Part shown: positions 1 to 13,878 of the stretch, piece after piece
How the letters are laid out: each line of letters begins with the position of its first letter
Numbering within the stretch: the stretch's first letter is position 1
From: Brugia malayi
Lineage: Eukaryota > Nematoda > Chromadorea > Rhabditida > Onchocercidae
Direction: 5' to 3'
DNA: 64,000 nucleotides
NCBI RefSeq assembly: GCF_000002995.4
Contig: NW_025062479.1
Span: 21,510,721-21,574,720, forward strand
Notes under the pieces: generated by a model
What the model saw: the letters and a program-made list of their open reading frames with translations, nothing else
Told to the model about the DNA's origin: nothing
Database searches by the model: none
Program-made: the position numbers and the translations under genes

Positions 1-1537
1 AATAATATTTGTCTTTGTTTGTACATATCCTTTGAACTCTGAACTGCATCCGAATTTATATATAATTATTTTTCTTTTGCTGTAATACTACATTTTGTTC
101 GGTTGTTTAAATGAAGTAAAAAAGTTCCTTATGATAGTGTTTGCGAGATATTGGGTTGACGAAGTGAGATTTAGGTTTGCTATTGCAGTATTTTAGCAGG
201 AATGAAGCAAAGAGACATTTAATGTAACAGCAACCGAAAAGCGTCAAAATTTTTTAAAGTATTATCAAAAATGAATGTAAGGATCAGACATATGACAAGT
301 TCTCTCAACACCAACTTGGTAGTGTTGTTAGATTTCAGGGATATCCACATCTTTTAAGGGATATTCAAAGTTTATTAAGTTGCTTCTTGGTTTGAAGTTT
401 GATTAATGTGCACTTTGCATCATTATATCTTATTGCGAATGAGATTGAAGAGTAATATTTGAAGCTAAATGAAATAATTGAAATAAGCTCTGACAAACAG
501 ATGACTCTGAATTTGAGATGGGAATATTTAAGCGATGCTATGCTGTATTCTCGAAGAAGTGATGAAATTATATAATATTCTTGAAGTATTAATTAACATA
601 TCGTTCTTACGCGGCATTATTTGCCCTACAACTATCTACAGCATAAGTAATACATAATAGTGAGAAAGATTCTTTGGTTATTCTTAAAACATCACTTAGA
701 GAAATTTTTCTGAGTTTAACTATATGTTTTAGCATTTAAAATCGCTTACATTTTATTTCGTTGCTTTTCCTTTAATTTTCTTTTTATTATCAACTTTTGC
801 TTTGATTAGGTTTTCAATCATAAATTAATGCAAATTTTATGTAGATTAAATATAAGTAGGTATATTCTATCTGTAAATGAAGCAAAGGAAGATTGGAGAG
901 AGTGAGAGAGAGAGAGGGAGAGAGAAAGAAAGAGGGAGAGAGGGAATCTACTGTCCTCTTCAATTCCTTCTGAGCAAAAAAATAAAAATAGTGTATAATT
1001 CCCGAATTTGAGATTTGGATTTTAAATGTAAGTTTGGTTTTCCAGTTCAAAGTTAGAACCATTTCTTTTAAAGATTTTAGTTCGAATACAAAGAAAAAAA
1101 AAAAGTTGCAAATAGAAAATTCACATAAGCTTATTAGATTGCATTTTTTTTTCAGGTGTCGTCAGTTTCCGGACGATTTAATTTTGAAATGCGACAGCTT
1201 AACCATTTTGTTTTTCCGCCATCTTTGGTCCTTTTTCCTCTTTACTTTTTTTTTTTTTTTTTTTTTTTGGTATCAGCTTAAAATTTAAATTTTTGAAAGT
1301 AACGAATAGTTTGATTTTTTTACACAAATAAAATGTTACATTAAATTATGCGCAAGTAAAAAGAACAATGCGCAATGCAATGGTATTTATCATTATATAT
1401 GCTGTTTCTTTTTACTGATAAGTTTAATTCTTATCATTTGAAATTAAGAAAGCATTACAAAGTATTAATTGTTTGTTGACAACTGATACAATTAAGGATT
1501 AATTCGAGTGTTAAATAAATAACATGTGACATTTTAG
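1..1537. other. Non-coding 5' flank, no gene recognised
   Basis: I see no convincing coding exon here. The stretch holds a GA-rich microsatellite (about 894-946) and a poly-T run (about 1246-1268). A missing first exon of the phosphatase-like gene probably lies in it, because the first supported exon (from 1538) has no in-frame ATG. Short open frames at 814-1062 and 1034-1288 are low-complexity readings. Confidence 0.5.
894..946. repeat. GA-rich microsatellite
   Basis: Imperfect (GA)n tract with GGGA and GAAA interruptions, upstream of the phosphatase-like gene. Confidence 0.85.
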
Positions 1538-4007
1538 AAATGTCGCTTAAGTATCATAAAACGTGAGGTTCGTCAGTCATTAGCAAATGAAAGTGAACGA
1601 ATTGATGATGGCTTAATTGATCGATGTGTTGAAGTTGGTGTTGGAGCAGTTGGAACTTCAAGTCCTGTTCAACTGATAGGTGTCGCATACAATCTTTACA
1701 AGCAACAACTTGAGGTAATTTCACAGATGAAATATTTTCTTAAAGAAAGATTAAAGAGAAATTGCGTTATAGCTTTCAAATTCAAAATTGTTTTTCAGAT
1801 TTCCTCATGATAAATTTAAGAAGAAATAAGGAGGGAGAAAGAGAGGGAGAGAGAAATTTCACCTCTTTTTTTTTTTCTTTTTGCATTTCAGTCGAGCGAT
1901 CTTGAAAAAGAGCGTGCAGGGCGTAAACATTTTGCTTTGAAATTTCTTGATGAAAGAGTGGCTGAAGCTGATCGAATTTTTTGTTATATTATGTACAAAC
2001 TGCCTGATGGAACAGTAAGTGTTAGTTGTTTTTCATTTCTGAGGAGAAATCGCTTTAAATTAGCAGTGATAGCTTCTAATCAAGTTAGTACACCATTTGA
2101 TTCACAGAAATGATCTTAGAAAATGTTTTTGATTTTTTCTACTTTACAGAATAACCGTATTGATTCTGAAACTGAAAGATATCATTTTTTTTTTTTTTGA
2201 ACTGAAATAACTTTTTTTAATGAATGCTACTTTTATGTTTCTTAGTTTAATTTGTAAAATCTTAGTTCTTAGTTTAACTTGTAGGACAAATTAGACTAAG
2301 ACTTGAAGAATTAATGTTTGTTGTTGAATCATAAATAATTTTGTCAATAGAAAATGTATGCAATTTTTTTTTTTGTAGCCAACACCAACAAAAAAAATTC
2401 GTGAAGTTGTAAGTGAAACAAAATGCGCCGATATGGATGAATGGAAAGAAAAAGCATATGCTACTTTTGCTGCAATACCACCAGTAAAAGTTGATGTGAA
2501 GATCGTACTTCAGGATCTCTACATTGCATCATTGCGTTCACTTACTTACAGTGATTTTCACATGTTGAAAGAAAAGGATGTTTGTTTGTTTTTTAAATGT
2601 TTCAAAAATCGATATGAAATTTTATATAATACAAGTTGATATTTCAAAGAGATAATTTTGTCATCTATCGATGAAATTCCTATCTCTTAAATTGTCAATT
2701 AAAACTATATATTAAAATATAATTTCATACAAGCTTTTTTCAATGATGACTTATTTTAAAAAAGAATTTATTATTTGAAATTTATTCAAATCTCATATCT
2801 CAAAAATATTTTCAAGCTTGAGACTACTATTCTTATCACTGTTTACCATACCGCTGCACTTTGTAAATTAAGTAAAATGAAATATATTAATTGTAATGTA
2901 TGATTTTTTAAAATTTTTTTTTTCATTTTTTTTGCGATTTTTTAAAAAATTTAGTCTACTTTTTTTTAAATAATCTAAAATTAAGTATTGCTTATTAGAT
3001 TGACTGTTTGGTGGTTTATTCGGAATTTCTCGATTTCGGGTTTGATTTAAAGAACTTACTTCCATTATTTGATGATGAGACAATGATTATCATCCAAAAT
3101 CCTTCAGTTCTGTCAATTTCAATGGATGTTTTTGCCCGAATACATAAATGGCGATGCAAGGGTAAATGTAAATTTTATTTCCGAGGAAGATGAAGTATAA
3201 TGACATGAGATTTTGTGAGGAATGAAATATTATAATATTATTTATCATTAGCATTAAGCATTAATGAATGAGCAGATTGATAATGTATATTTGTATTAAG
3301 TTGAATTTTGAAATTTTTGAGAGAAAAAACCAGGAAATTAATTATATGTTATTGAATAATTTCTTAAGTAATCGTTGGAAGCTTGTAAATATCAATGAAT
3401 TTCATTGATTGCAGAATCACGTGTTTGCGTTGCTTGCGATACGGATGGATTAACAATCTCAGGTTTAATTGTGGCGCGTTATTTATCACTTTCTACTCGA
3501 TGCAGTCATGAAGATGCAATTAAAGCTGTCAAAATTTGTCATGAATCCTTTTTTCCACTTCCATACGCTCAGGGTGATTTTCTCAATGCTGAATTTGAGG
3601 TATTTTTTTAATTTTTTTCTAAAATTAAACCATAATATTTGATAAATTTATTCATTATTCATCTATAAACAACATATCATAATGTCCTATAATTTTTTTT
3701 TTTTTTTTTTTCTAGAGGAAATTAAATTCATTCAATGGTAGATTAATGATGATTTATCTCACTTTTGTTTATGGTTTTTATGCGCTGCATTTTTCGTATT
3801 ATACTTAACACAACTTTTTTTTTTTGATTCTACAGAAGACAACTAAATAATTTGAGATAGTTAAAAGTTTTTGTAACTTAAATTTACTATTTTCAGGAAG
3901 AAGAAGCCGATCAGTTTGAACTTCAAGCACCATCGTCTGACTCTAAGAAAAATTTCGATCGCTGTATGCTTCAGAACTGCATTCGCGTCTATGGGAATTC
4001 ATCGTGA
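1538..4007 (+). CDS. Dual-specificity-phosphatase-like protein, probable pseudophosphatase (5' end missing)
   Basis: Six exons join in phase: 1538-1714, 1892-2014, 2379-2579, 2999-3161, 3415-3599, 3897-4007 (319 codons plus stop). No in-frame ATG exists in the first exon, so at least one upstream exon is missing. The N-terminal half (about 150 residues) I do not recognise. From about residue 155 the layout resembles a DSP fold: DLYIASLRSL, then IDCLVVYSEFLDFGFDL, then a strand and loop VCVACDTDGLTISG, followed by the helix LIVARYL and a further helix EDAIKAVKICHES. The loop sits where HCxxGxxR is expected. Its Cys is kept (about residue 229), but the His is Ala and the Arg at Cys+6 is Thr, so catalysis is unlikely. 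An AATAAA lies about 500 bp downstream. The fold assignment is from pattern only; a divergent non-phosphatase is possible. Confidence 0.55.
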
Positions 4008-5603
4008 AGTGAGCCATTTAATTATTTCTCTTAGAAAAATTTTGGTTTTATATGAGTGTATGTCAGTCTTTCTACATTCTAAATTCCATTGAAATTTTAG
4101 AATTTCCTCATTATTAGATTTGTAATGCAAAAATTTAAATGTGCTTGTGTTATCGTTGAAATTGCAAGATTGCAAATGTAATGCGAATAGTGAAGCATAA
4201 CTTGCTACATGCATTTAGAATGATGTTTTTTGTAATGCGAATAATTATTATCGCTCTCAAAATATTTTTTGCAGGCCTCATGTTAATAATAGCTTAAATG
4301 GAATGATCATCCGGAAATCAATTTTTTTCTGACGACCACCACCTTATGATCTGCTTGCTAAAATTGCTCAAATTTTTTATCATTCAATTTTTCACTTATC
4401 ATTAATTGTTATTTTTTAGAAATATTTTTCTTGTAATTTAAGCAAGCATGAAAACTTTTATAGTTTATCCGTTTCCGTGTATGTTTGAATGAGACATCGT
4501 TTTCATTGTAATAAAGCAGTCTGAGCACTGCATATTATTTTTAAGTTTTTTTCTTTGAATTTTAAGTGACCTTCATAACTGAAATATTTTAATTTGTTTC
4601 AGTTGTCGAACGTTTTGAAAGACCGCGGTGTTATGAAATGGTAAAGAATAAAAACATATGAATATGCATACCTACATTCATAATGATCTCGAACATTGCA
4701 TCTTAGGATAATTTGTTATAAAATCCAAATTTAGCAGTATTAATCAAATTTCAGTTACTAAGGCGGGATTGTTTCATTGCCGCTTTGATAAATTTTTAAC
4801 TTGTGAAGACTAAAGACGTGATATGATATCGTTTATAACTTGAAATGGTTAGTTATCAGTAGGACGTGTTTTCTCTTTTTTAGCTACTTTTTGACTAGTG
4901 AACGAAAATTTGCATTTAAAATCTTTTTCTGACAAACTTAATACTTCACTATCCAAATATTTCCAAATTTTATGCAGTTTTAGATAAGCAAAAACTTGAG
5001 GAAAAGGTTTTAAAATTATATTCATATCTAATGATAAAAAAATACTTAGTGATATTATGGTACGGACAAATTTGTTAAATTAAATACAAACATTTTTTCT
5101 CTCATCAAGATGCTCCATAAACAATTTTTTGTCTTAAAATTAAAAATGTTGAAGCAGATTACGAAGAACAGTTTATAATGCGAAATTAGATTTAATCTGA
5201 TTTGAAAGATCTCAACTTTTTTCATTTTTCATAATTAGAGAAAAAATATGAGAAAAACATTTAAAAAACCATAGAATAGGCAGTAAGGAAGGGAAAAAAT
5301 GCAAAAAAATGGAATAAAGTTGATATTAACCATTGTTCAGAGAAGAAAAAGCTAAAACTGATGACTAAAATTACTTTTTTTATTTTATCCAACTTTTTCT
5401 GTTTTTTTTTTTTTTTTTTTTTTTAATTATATTTTTGAAAAAACGTTTTCAATCATTAAAAAATGGAAAAAGAAACAACGTCTATTTTAACTGGAAGAAA
5501 ATTGGATGTATTATTAGAGAAGTATGGTAGACCATAAATTTTATTTATCTAAAAATTGTATGTTGTATAACAAATGATCAATTTGCTAATAAAAAAGAAG
5601 AAA
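4008..5603. other. Intergenic region between convergent genes
   Basis: Lies between the 3' ends of the phosphatase-like gene (+) and IFT81 (-). AT-rich with a poly-T run near 5401-5424. No coding pattern seen. Confidence 0.6.
4510..4515 (+). terminator. Candidate polyadenylation signal AATAAA
   Basis: First good AATAAA downstream of the phosphatase-like gene's stop codon. The long 3' UTR this implies is unproven. Confidence 0.3.
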
Positions 5604-6019
5604 TCACATTTCATTTTTTCTTTCTTCTTCTGCTATTTGTAATTTAAGTTGAAAAATTTTCATCAATGATCGCCACATTGCTACTTGAGCAGTTGCTTCC
5701 TTTACTGATAATCCATTGCTTTGATCTGAACGTTGCAAAATTTCCACTTCATTGTTGACACGACTAATTTCATTCTACAAAAATATCTATCTCTGTATAA
5801 TTTGAGATAAATTTTAAACTTTAACTTTTTTTTTTAAAGAGAAGCTGAAATGTTTGACAAATATAAGTTGTCGCATCAATAGTTAACCTCTATTTGATTA
5901 ATTAATTTTAATCCTTCTTGTTTTAACTTCTCCGAAATAGTTTTCATCACTTTCAGTTCGATTTCGGCATGATAAATCTTCCGCTTTTTCGTATCCATTT
6001 CATCTTTCATATTTTTAAC

Positions 6020-6050
<31 letters not shown>

Positions 6051-9000
6051 GAAAAAAAGAAAAATTCATAAAAGAAAGTTCACTTTACTTTGAAATTTTT
6101 TAGTTCAGCTTTGATGCTAAATAAATTCATTAAATTTATAGCTATTTAAGAGTAGAAAATAGATTTTTTTAGAAATTCTAAAGAAATTGCAAAACGCAAC
6201 ATACCTTTTCAATTTCCACAAATGCACTTTCAAAATTTGCTTCAGACTTTTCATAATTTTGTTTTTTCATATTGAAATGTTCTGTAGCATCCTTAATTAA
6301 TGGAACATCTATTAAATGTATACTTTGAAGGATTTAAAAATTAGCTAAAAAAGAAGAACTGCTAAACACTTTGAAATTTTAATCATTCAGTAAAAAAAAA
6401 AAAAAAAAAAAAGGAAATCAAATATATTTTAAGCATTGATAAAAATCTAATGCTAAAAAAAAAAGGATTAATTATTATACTATATCACTTTATATATTTT
6501 TGCATATCTTATAGGATAGTAATTTGAAACAAGGAATGATAACACTTATCACAATCAATCATCAAATTCTTTCAATAAACTATTTATTCATTTTATCAAT
6601 TCTATTTTATCATTTAAAATAAAAGAGAAAAAAGAAGAATAGAGAATGATTACATACAGTAAGTTGTTTATTTAATTCCATGTTTGATTGTTTTAATGTA
6701 TCAATTGTTATTTTTTTCAAATCAATCTGTTGATTTGATTCATTAATCATTTCTCGTAACTTTTCCGCATCATCTATTTCCGGTTTTGCAATTTCAGACT
6801 TTCTATCATCACTTATGCCAGATATTTCAATTATTCGTCCTCCATTTTCTTCCTTAAAAATGATGAAAAATATGATTGCTACCAAAAGAAAGAAAAATAA
6901 TGAAAAGTGAAAAAAAAAAAACTTATTCAAGTAATAATTAGCAAAATTTCGATTAGCAAAAATTCTAAATTTCCAACAAATAATCAATTAAACTTAAAAA
7001 AAAAAAAAAAAAAACACACAATTCTCATTAAATATGAATAAATATATTTAAAAATTAATAACTAACAATTTTTTGCATAAGTGTATGCCACTGATTTGCA
7101 AGAATTTCTGCAGTACGCGACAGTATAGCGTGCTCATTCTTTAAGCCATTTATTTCAGCATGCATTCGCTTATAATCTGTTGTTTTAGTGCGTAACTTGC
7201 TAACGTAATTTTTAAACTGCAAACATTAAAATTATTAAAAAAAATGTCTTCTAAAAATGATTTTAGTAAATTTCTTTTTATTTATTGCAAACATAAGTGT
7301 GACTTAATGATGGATTAGAGTTGTAAAAAAAAAAAAAAAAAAACTTTAAAATAAAATTTCCAATTAAATACAATTTAGAAATATATAAATATCATTATTC
7401 AATCTCTCTTCCTATTTATTTTACACTTAGTATGAAAATATTTGAATAAAAAATAAACCTGCGTGGTTGTAATCACAAATTCTGTACCATCTTTTTCTCG
7501 TAAATTATTTTTCTTCGTTTCTACCATATTTGTAATGTTTTGCAATTCAAAACTGTAAAAAAAAAAAAAAAAAAGAAGAAACTACTCATAAAATTTTTAA
7601 ATTTAAAAATCTGTTCGCTTGATTCAATCAAAACAAAATCATTAACAATTTGATGCAAACATTACTAAAATTTCGGAAGAGTTCCACAAAAAATTCATAT
7701 CTCAAAATAAGCTGTTTGAAAAGAACAAAAGGTAAAATAAAATATAAAGCTAAAATTTTATCTAATCTCTAAACAATTTAATTAAAACAAATACCGTGCT
7801 TCTTGTAATTTTTCAACTAGTTTTGCTTTCTTCTTATAAACAACTGAAGCTTGATGTCGATAAATTGATAATTTATCTGTGTTCTCATCTTTACGATCAC
7901 GCTCATTTACTAGTTCCATAATTTCTTGATTCATTTTCTCAATCTAAAAAAAAATATCAAAGATGGATGAATATAAATATTTCATAGTTTAGCATATATC
8001 TAAAATTTGATGATAAAAAATTTATCACTTTTTGTTGTAGTTCAGCAATATCATTTTTATTGATATCAGCAATATCAACCACTTTTCTCAAATCAGCAAC
8101 AATTACTCGTTTTGCTTCAATTTCTTTTGATATTTTTTCATTAATCATATAACGATTTGTTTCCATTTCTTCCTATAACTTTAGAATATAAAGTTATGAA
8201 TAAGTATAAAGTTACAATACACACTCAGAATTATGATAATGTATTGTTATCATTCGATTGATAATGCTAATTTGGGAAAGCATTTGCAATATTAATCTTT
8301 TAAAAGTATTCCTTTCCAGGTATATCTATTAATGATTTAGATTTTATGATCATTGCTAGCTAAAGCAATATGCATTTAAGAATGAATGCAATTCGTGCTA
8401 AATTGTTAATTCTCTTATCATGATGATAAGATTAAAATTCACAAACGGAAGTAATTAACCTTTAAAGCTTTCATTCTTTCTGTTGGGTCAACTTTGTCAC
8501 CGGCATTTTTCGTTTCCTCAAGTGAAACATTCAAACGCTGTAGCTTTTGCTCATTGAATAAAATCTAAAAAGTAGAAATTTAGTAGCAAATGTCTTGAGA
8601 AAGAAAAAAATCTTCATAAATTCAAAATCTTGATGAGCAAATTCTAATAATTTTATTATACCAAGTTTCGTTGCTCCAATTTAAGACGTTCAACATTTTC
8701 CAATTGTTCATTTTCAATTCGACACTTTTCAGCTAATCGTAGCAAACGTTCAATATTTGCTACATTACTAAGTTTACGTTCAATTTTATCAATTCGATTG
8801 CGCAATTGTTCTTTTTCAATTTTCATAGAGTTTAAATCAGTTCGTATATTCTCCATCATTAATGAATCTTTACGTGCTTCTATAACCTGTGAATGTACAT
8901 CCTGAAAGATTAACAAATTTCAATTTACATTTTAATTTGAGCAATTTTTTATTCATAAATATTTTTTTGCAAAATTTAGCTTTTGTAATTTTAATTTGAT

Positions 9001-9904
9001 AACAAATAATTAATTTAAGAAAGTAAAACAAAATATAGGTAACAAATAAATAATTTAAGAAAACAAAGAAGTTTTATAGTTGCTACTTTATTTATACACA
9101 AATGAATTGCATACTTTGAATTCTTCCATTAAAATTGAAATTTGATTTGATAAATCAATTATTTCTGGATCTTGAAATGCGCCTGTAAATATTAGCTATT
9201 CAATTTAATATGAAAAAAAATATATATACAATACCATATAAATGTTAAATAAAAAATTAAATGAATCAAATAAAATATATAATCATTTCAATAATCTTAA
9301 CTGAAAAAAAATTTTTTTTAAGTTAATCAAATTAAATTATAAAACTATACTTTTGTAAATTTTTGTAGATTTTTTTTTTTTTTTTAATAAGAATTCGATC
9401 AGTTTCATTAGGAATGAATTCAGCTATTCAGCTATGAAAATTATTTTTCACATTTCATAAAATGACTTGAAAAAAAAAAAAAAAAAAAAAAGAAAAAAAC
9501 CTGGGACATCAATTCTTGTGAGATATTTGGCCAAATATGCTCGTTCTTTTAATGCATCCACATTTTTAAAAATCCATTCTAATATTGGATAAATTACCAT
9601 TTTTTCACCTTCCACAATACTACGTCTCCATTGTTGTCTATTTTGAAAAATAGAAAAGCAAATGAGCAATTATCATTTGTTTACAAAAATATTTCATTTT
9701 TTGCATAATTGTCTTTTAAATGATTAATCTTATCACTTAGTAATTTTTGTTTTGAATTGTAGAGAAAATGAAAAGAAAAAAAATTATCCGTTCTTTTTAT
9801 AAATCTTATATATTGCTAAAATGTATGGATGATTTGTAACATTCTAAATTTGAAATTATATTTAGTAAACTTTTAAAAGTTCAATTCTTTTACTTTTTCT
9901 TTTT

Positions 9905-9938
<34 letters not shown>

Positions 9939-10366
9939 GATATTTTTAAAATATTGGTAATAATCTTAGTTTAATTTGAGTATTACACTATTCTTTCCAA
10001 TAAATGGTGATGCAACTAAATGTGATATAGTGCTACTTCAAATAAAATTCATTTATTGATTTGTTAATTTTGTTGGAATTTTACAAAGCATGAAAGTTTA
10101 CGCAAGTTATTATCTTACAATTTTTCGATATCAGCTGGTGGACGATATTTGAGGACACGAAGAGAACTGAATAAACGAAGTGCTGTCACATCAGCACCTT
10201 CTTCACGGATATCTATCGAATCTAATTCTTCGATCCATAATAGCACATTGCTTAGAATTTGCAGCAATTGCTCATTGGATATTGCATCAAAGTTGATCAA
10301 ATTCAAATTCATTTTAAATGGTTCATTATTTAAACCATCCACGATTGTTTGCAATTCTATTGCCAT
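5604..10366 (-). CDS. ift-81: Intraflagellar transport protein 81 (IFT81)
   Basis: Core subunit of the IFT-B complex that carries tubulin and other cargo along cilia; in nematodes expected only in ciliated sensory neurons. Thirteen exons, listed 5' to 3': 10366-10119, 9637-9501, 9182-9115, 8901-8662, 8564-8460, 8172-8029, 7943-7795, 7552-7459, 7216-7067, 6852-6654, 6308-6205, 6022-5888, 5774-5604, giving 647 aa (human about 676). The N-terminal calponin-homology-like domain is clear (LNNEPFKMNLNLINFDAIS; later MVIYPILEWIFKNVDALKE, ERAYLAKYL). The rest is coiled coil with family landmarks: LSIYRHQASVVYKKKAKLVE, FKNYVSKLRTKTTDYKRMH, and MWRSLMKIF near the C-terminus. The start is the ATG five bases after a TCAG acceptor. 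Adjacent donors at 6654 and 6658 exist; only the 6654 site keeps the frame. Confidence 0.95.
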
Positions 10367-13300
10367 CAAACCTGAGGAGAGTTTCGCCAGTTAAACGGTA
10401 ATTAATGCATATAAAACACTCATAAAAATTTAAGATGTCACAATATGTCAATTAAACTTACTTGAGGAAATGGTGAAACTTTGAATGTTCAAAATAAATT
10501 TTCAAAATAAATATGATCATCTAGACTTATGAATATGAGAAAAAGTGCTGAAAAAAAGAACTTGAAAAGCAATCCTAACAATTTATTTGTATATATTATT
10601 CCTATTTTGACTAAAACTATTTTTTTTTTTTTTTTTAAATAACACTAATATCAATTTCTGAACGGAATCTTTTTTTAAAAAAAACTCTAAAATTACAAAT
10701 ATATCAGTTGTAATGCATACATAACATTAAAAATATTTTATTATTTATAATGTTTATGTTACTCAGATGACATTTTCAGGTGTCACATGTAATAAAAGTT
10801 GAACAATTTTGTGAAGTTTTTCAGGTGCTATTATATATATACATATATATCGAGAAAAAAACGAAATATTTTCACAATATAAATATATCAAAATAATCAA
10901 AGTATTTTATATTGCAAAAATTTGTACTTCAAAAATTGTTATTTAAATAATTAACTTTCAATATAAAACTAAAACAATTATTTCAAATCAAAATGATGAA
11001 TCATTTATTCAGTTTTAATCTTTTAGTTGTGAATAAGCTAAGCTTAGTTTACATAATTGTTTAGAATATTGCAATCTGTTAACAAAGACTATGTGCATTG
11101 CTTAATTATGTTATAAATCATTCCCAATTTTACTGTAAAATTATTTCATTATGATAACCAAACTTATATTCAATAGTTCAAAGGTTACAAGGTCAAATGT
11201 CAACGAAAGAAATCAATTGATCAAAATTATCTCTTTTTTAGTTTTATGAACATCTCAACTGTATGCAAATTATGGTATTATATATTTTGAAATCATCCCT
11301 TTTTCTTCCAGAAATTCATTTAGCTTAATGCATTTGAAATACTAATTGAATTTGGCTTACATTTTTATTCAAAATTCGTTCCGAATAACTATGTCACAAT
11401 AAGAATCTTTTTAATACACATAAAAAACTTTTAACTGATAAACTCTTTATCATTTCCAGATGAATCGTCCTTCTAATGAAACTGCGTCCTAAATTATCAT
11501 TTTTAGTTATTCCATTTTTGATTTTAATGAAAAAAGCGTCCAAATAAACAAATCCAAAATTTGTAAAAATTTTTGATTACTTAAATTCGTATTTTCATTG
11601 ATTAATTAGAAACTGTCAATAATTTGTGGCTATTTATTCGTTTACTGGTAATTCTTTTATGACAATATTTTATAGACATAATTGTTCCTATGAATAACAA
11701 ATTGATTCAGTTATTCTTCAAGTTCTATTTCTTTGATTTCATCGAGAAATTTTCCAGCTTTTTTTTTTTTACTGATTGCGCGTTACTGATTATATTGGAA
11801 GATAATTCAGCTTCTAATGTTTAAATAAACTGTCCTAAACATTTGTTTATTTTTTGTTGACACAAAAATAAATTGATTTGATGTTTTTGCTTATTGATTG
11901 ATGTTATAAAGCAATTAGCAAATATACGACGGACACAGTGAATCGTAGGAAAAAATCGCTGGGAATTCGCAGAAATTTCGCAGGAATTAAGATATCGTTT
12001 AGTAAGGTTTAATAGGATATGGAATGATAAGGCAGTTGTAATTGAGAATTGTGATTCTAATTTGTTAAAATGGGAATGATTTATTACTTATACAAGAAGA
12101 AATGAAAGATGTATAAATTTGACAAAAATTGTAATTAAAAAGAAGAAAGATAAAAAGTAGAGGATTATTATTTAGCTTACTTGAGAAAAACTTTAGAAAG
12201 TAACTTAAGAAAAATAATGGATTATTATTTAACTTACTTTCTTGTTATGCTATGTTACCATAGTAATATCTATTTATCGCTGTGCATTCACTAATGGTTT
12301 AAGCAATCAATAATTTAACCAAAACAGTGATATAATCAAGGCTATTTTTTGATAATCATTGATAATTTGCAATTTAAGCATTACAAGGAAGCAAATTAGT
12401 TTGATTATTATAAGAGAATTTTCCGAGAAAAAAAAAAATAAAAGAAATATTTTCTATGAATCCTTATCAAATGATCTAATGCTTATGAAATAAGTAAATT
12501 TACTCATAAATCAATGAAACACAAATTGATTTGACAATTAATACAGTGATATTTCTATTCTAATATCATTGATAAGGACTAGACTTTACTTCAATGATCT
12601 AATTCCTTTTTTTTTTTTTTTTTTTTTTCAATGATTAAGAATAGATGAATGTCTAACCAAAGTATAAATTAATTAGCTAGAATATATACTTATATAAGAG
12701 AGTAAAAGTAAGGTAAATGTTTTAATTGCAAAGAGCAAAGAGAAATTTTCATTGCAAAGAAGAAAATAGTGATGTGATGGGAAATAGCTGAGATTAATCT
12801 ATTGCATTTCACTTTTTGACGACCTCATTGAATCGGTCATTCAGTGGAAGCGGAACTGTCACAGTTCTTATTTTTTTCAATAGTTTTTTTTTTTTTTTTT
12901 AATGCCTTTCATTTGTTTCTTTTTCGTGTGTCTTTTTCAATAGTTGTTTGTTAGTGCTAAACATTAACGAGCATAAATTTATTGGTTATAATAAACAAAT
13001 AAATATGACTGCGTGTTCCACGTCATGACTGAGTCATATTTGTTCGGATGTGGTCTACTTAAAAACGCAATATGAAAAGCGTATTTTGTGGGCTATTTAC
13101 CTGTCGAGATAATTTCACCTTCCCCTGATAGATCTCATAGGCAGTTGTTAAATTTATGCATGGAATTTTCATTCCATCCTTTTATGACATTTGAAGAAAT
13201 TTGTCCTTTGTTCCTTCTTTTTTTCTTGCTATATAAAAGATCGATTATGTTGTTTAGCTAATTGTTAAATATTCTTCAAGATTTAACAATGAAGTAAATG

Positions 13301-13878
13301 TATTGCTTGCCCGCACTATGAAATTGCATATGACTAATTGAAAGTTTGTTTTCAGAAGTTAGGTAATTGTGGTCGATCATACTGGTGCACCTTTCACTCT
13401 AGTTGTCAAAGAAACAAAAATTATTAAAGTAAGTCTTCTGTTGCTCAGAACTGATTCGGTGTGATTAATGAGAATGCTGATAAAATGCTATGATTATTAT
13501 TATTATATCTATTAAATCAAAGCTTACAATGATTCTTGGTAACAATGTGTGATAGCTGAAATTAGTTTGTTCGTTTTTCCAATGGTCTAACAAAAAAGAA
13601 ATAAACAACTTGGTTTCTTTTTTCCAACATCTTAATTTTGTGCAAAGTGTTTCTCGACTCATCTTTTAAAGCAGTTGCTAGTAATCGCTAACTTTTGGAG
13701 CCGTTTTCCCATGTTTCATTTTATTTTTTCTTTGGAATGGTTATAAATTAAACCATTCCAGTTGTTGAATATTTTTAGAAAGCTGTAAGCAAAGTGAAGT
13801 CAACTTGATATTGTTGAATATTCTGAAAATTTAGTTGTTATTAACAGTTAGTATTTAGTTCTAAAATATTTTTTGCAG
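10367..13878. promoter_or_regulatory. Shared 5' flank between divergent ift-81 and syx-6
   Basis: About 3.5 kb without a gene, between two divergently transcribed starts, so it should contain both promoters. It holds poly-T tracts (10620-10637, 12607-12629, 12885-12900), a near-consensus X-box (12254-12267) and a small hairpin with a TGAGTCA core (13001-13041). Open frames at 13465-13662 and 14405-14599 show no codon pattern. Confidence 0.5.
12254..12267 (+). promoter_or_regulatory. Candidate X-box (RFX/DAF-19 site)
   Basis: GTTACCATAGTAAT fits the X-box pattern GTYNCCATRGNAAC at 13 of 14 positions (last base T). X-boxes drive ciliary genes in nematodes and the nearest gene on this side is ift-81. 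However, it is about 1.9 kb from the start, far more than the usual 50-250 bp, so chance is a real option. Confidence 0.25.

Noticed and set aside
1034..1288. 84-codon ORF as missing first exon of the phosphatase-like gene
   Set aside because: Ends in a poly-T-encoded Phe tract and shows no donor leading to exon 1538 in phase.
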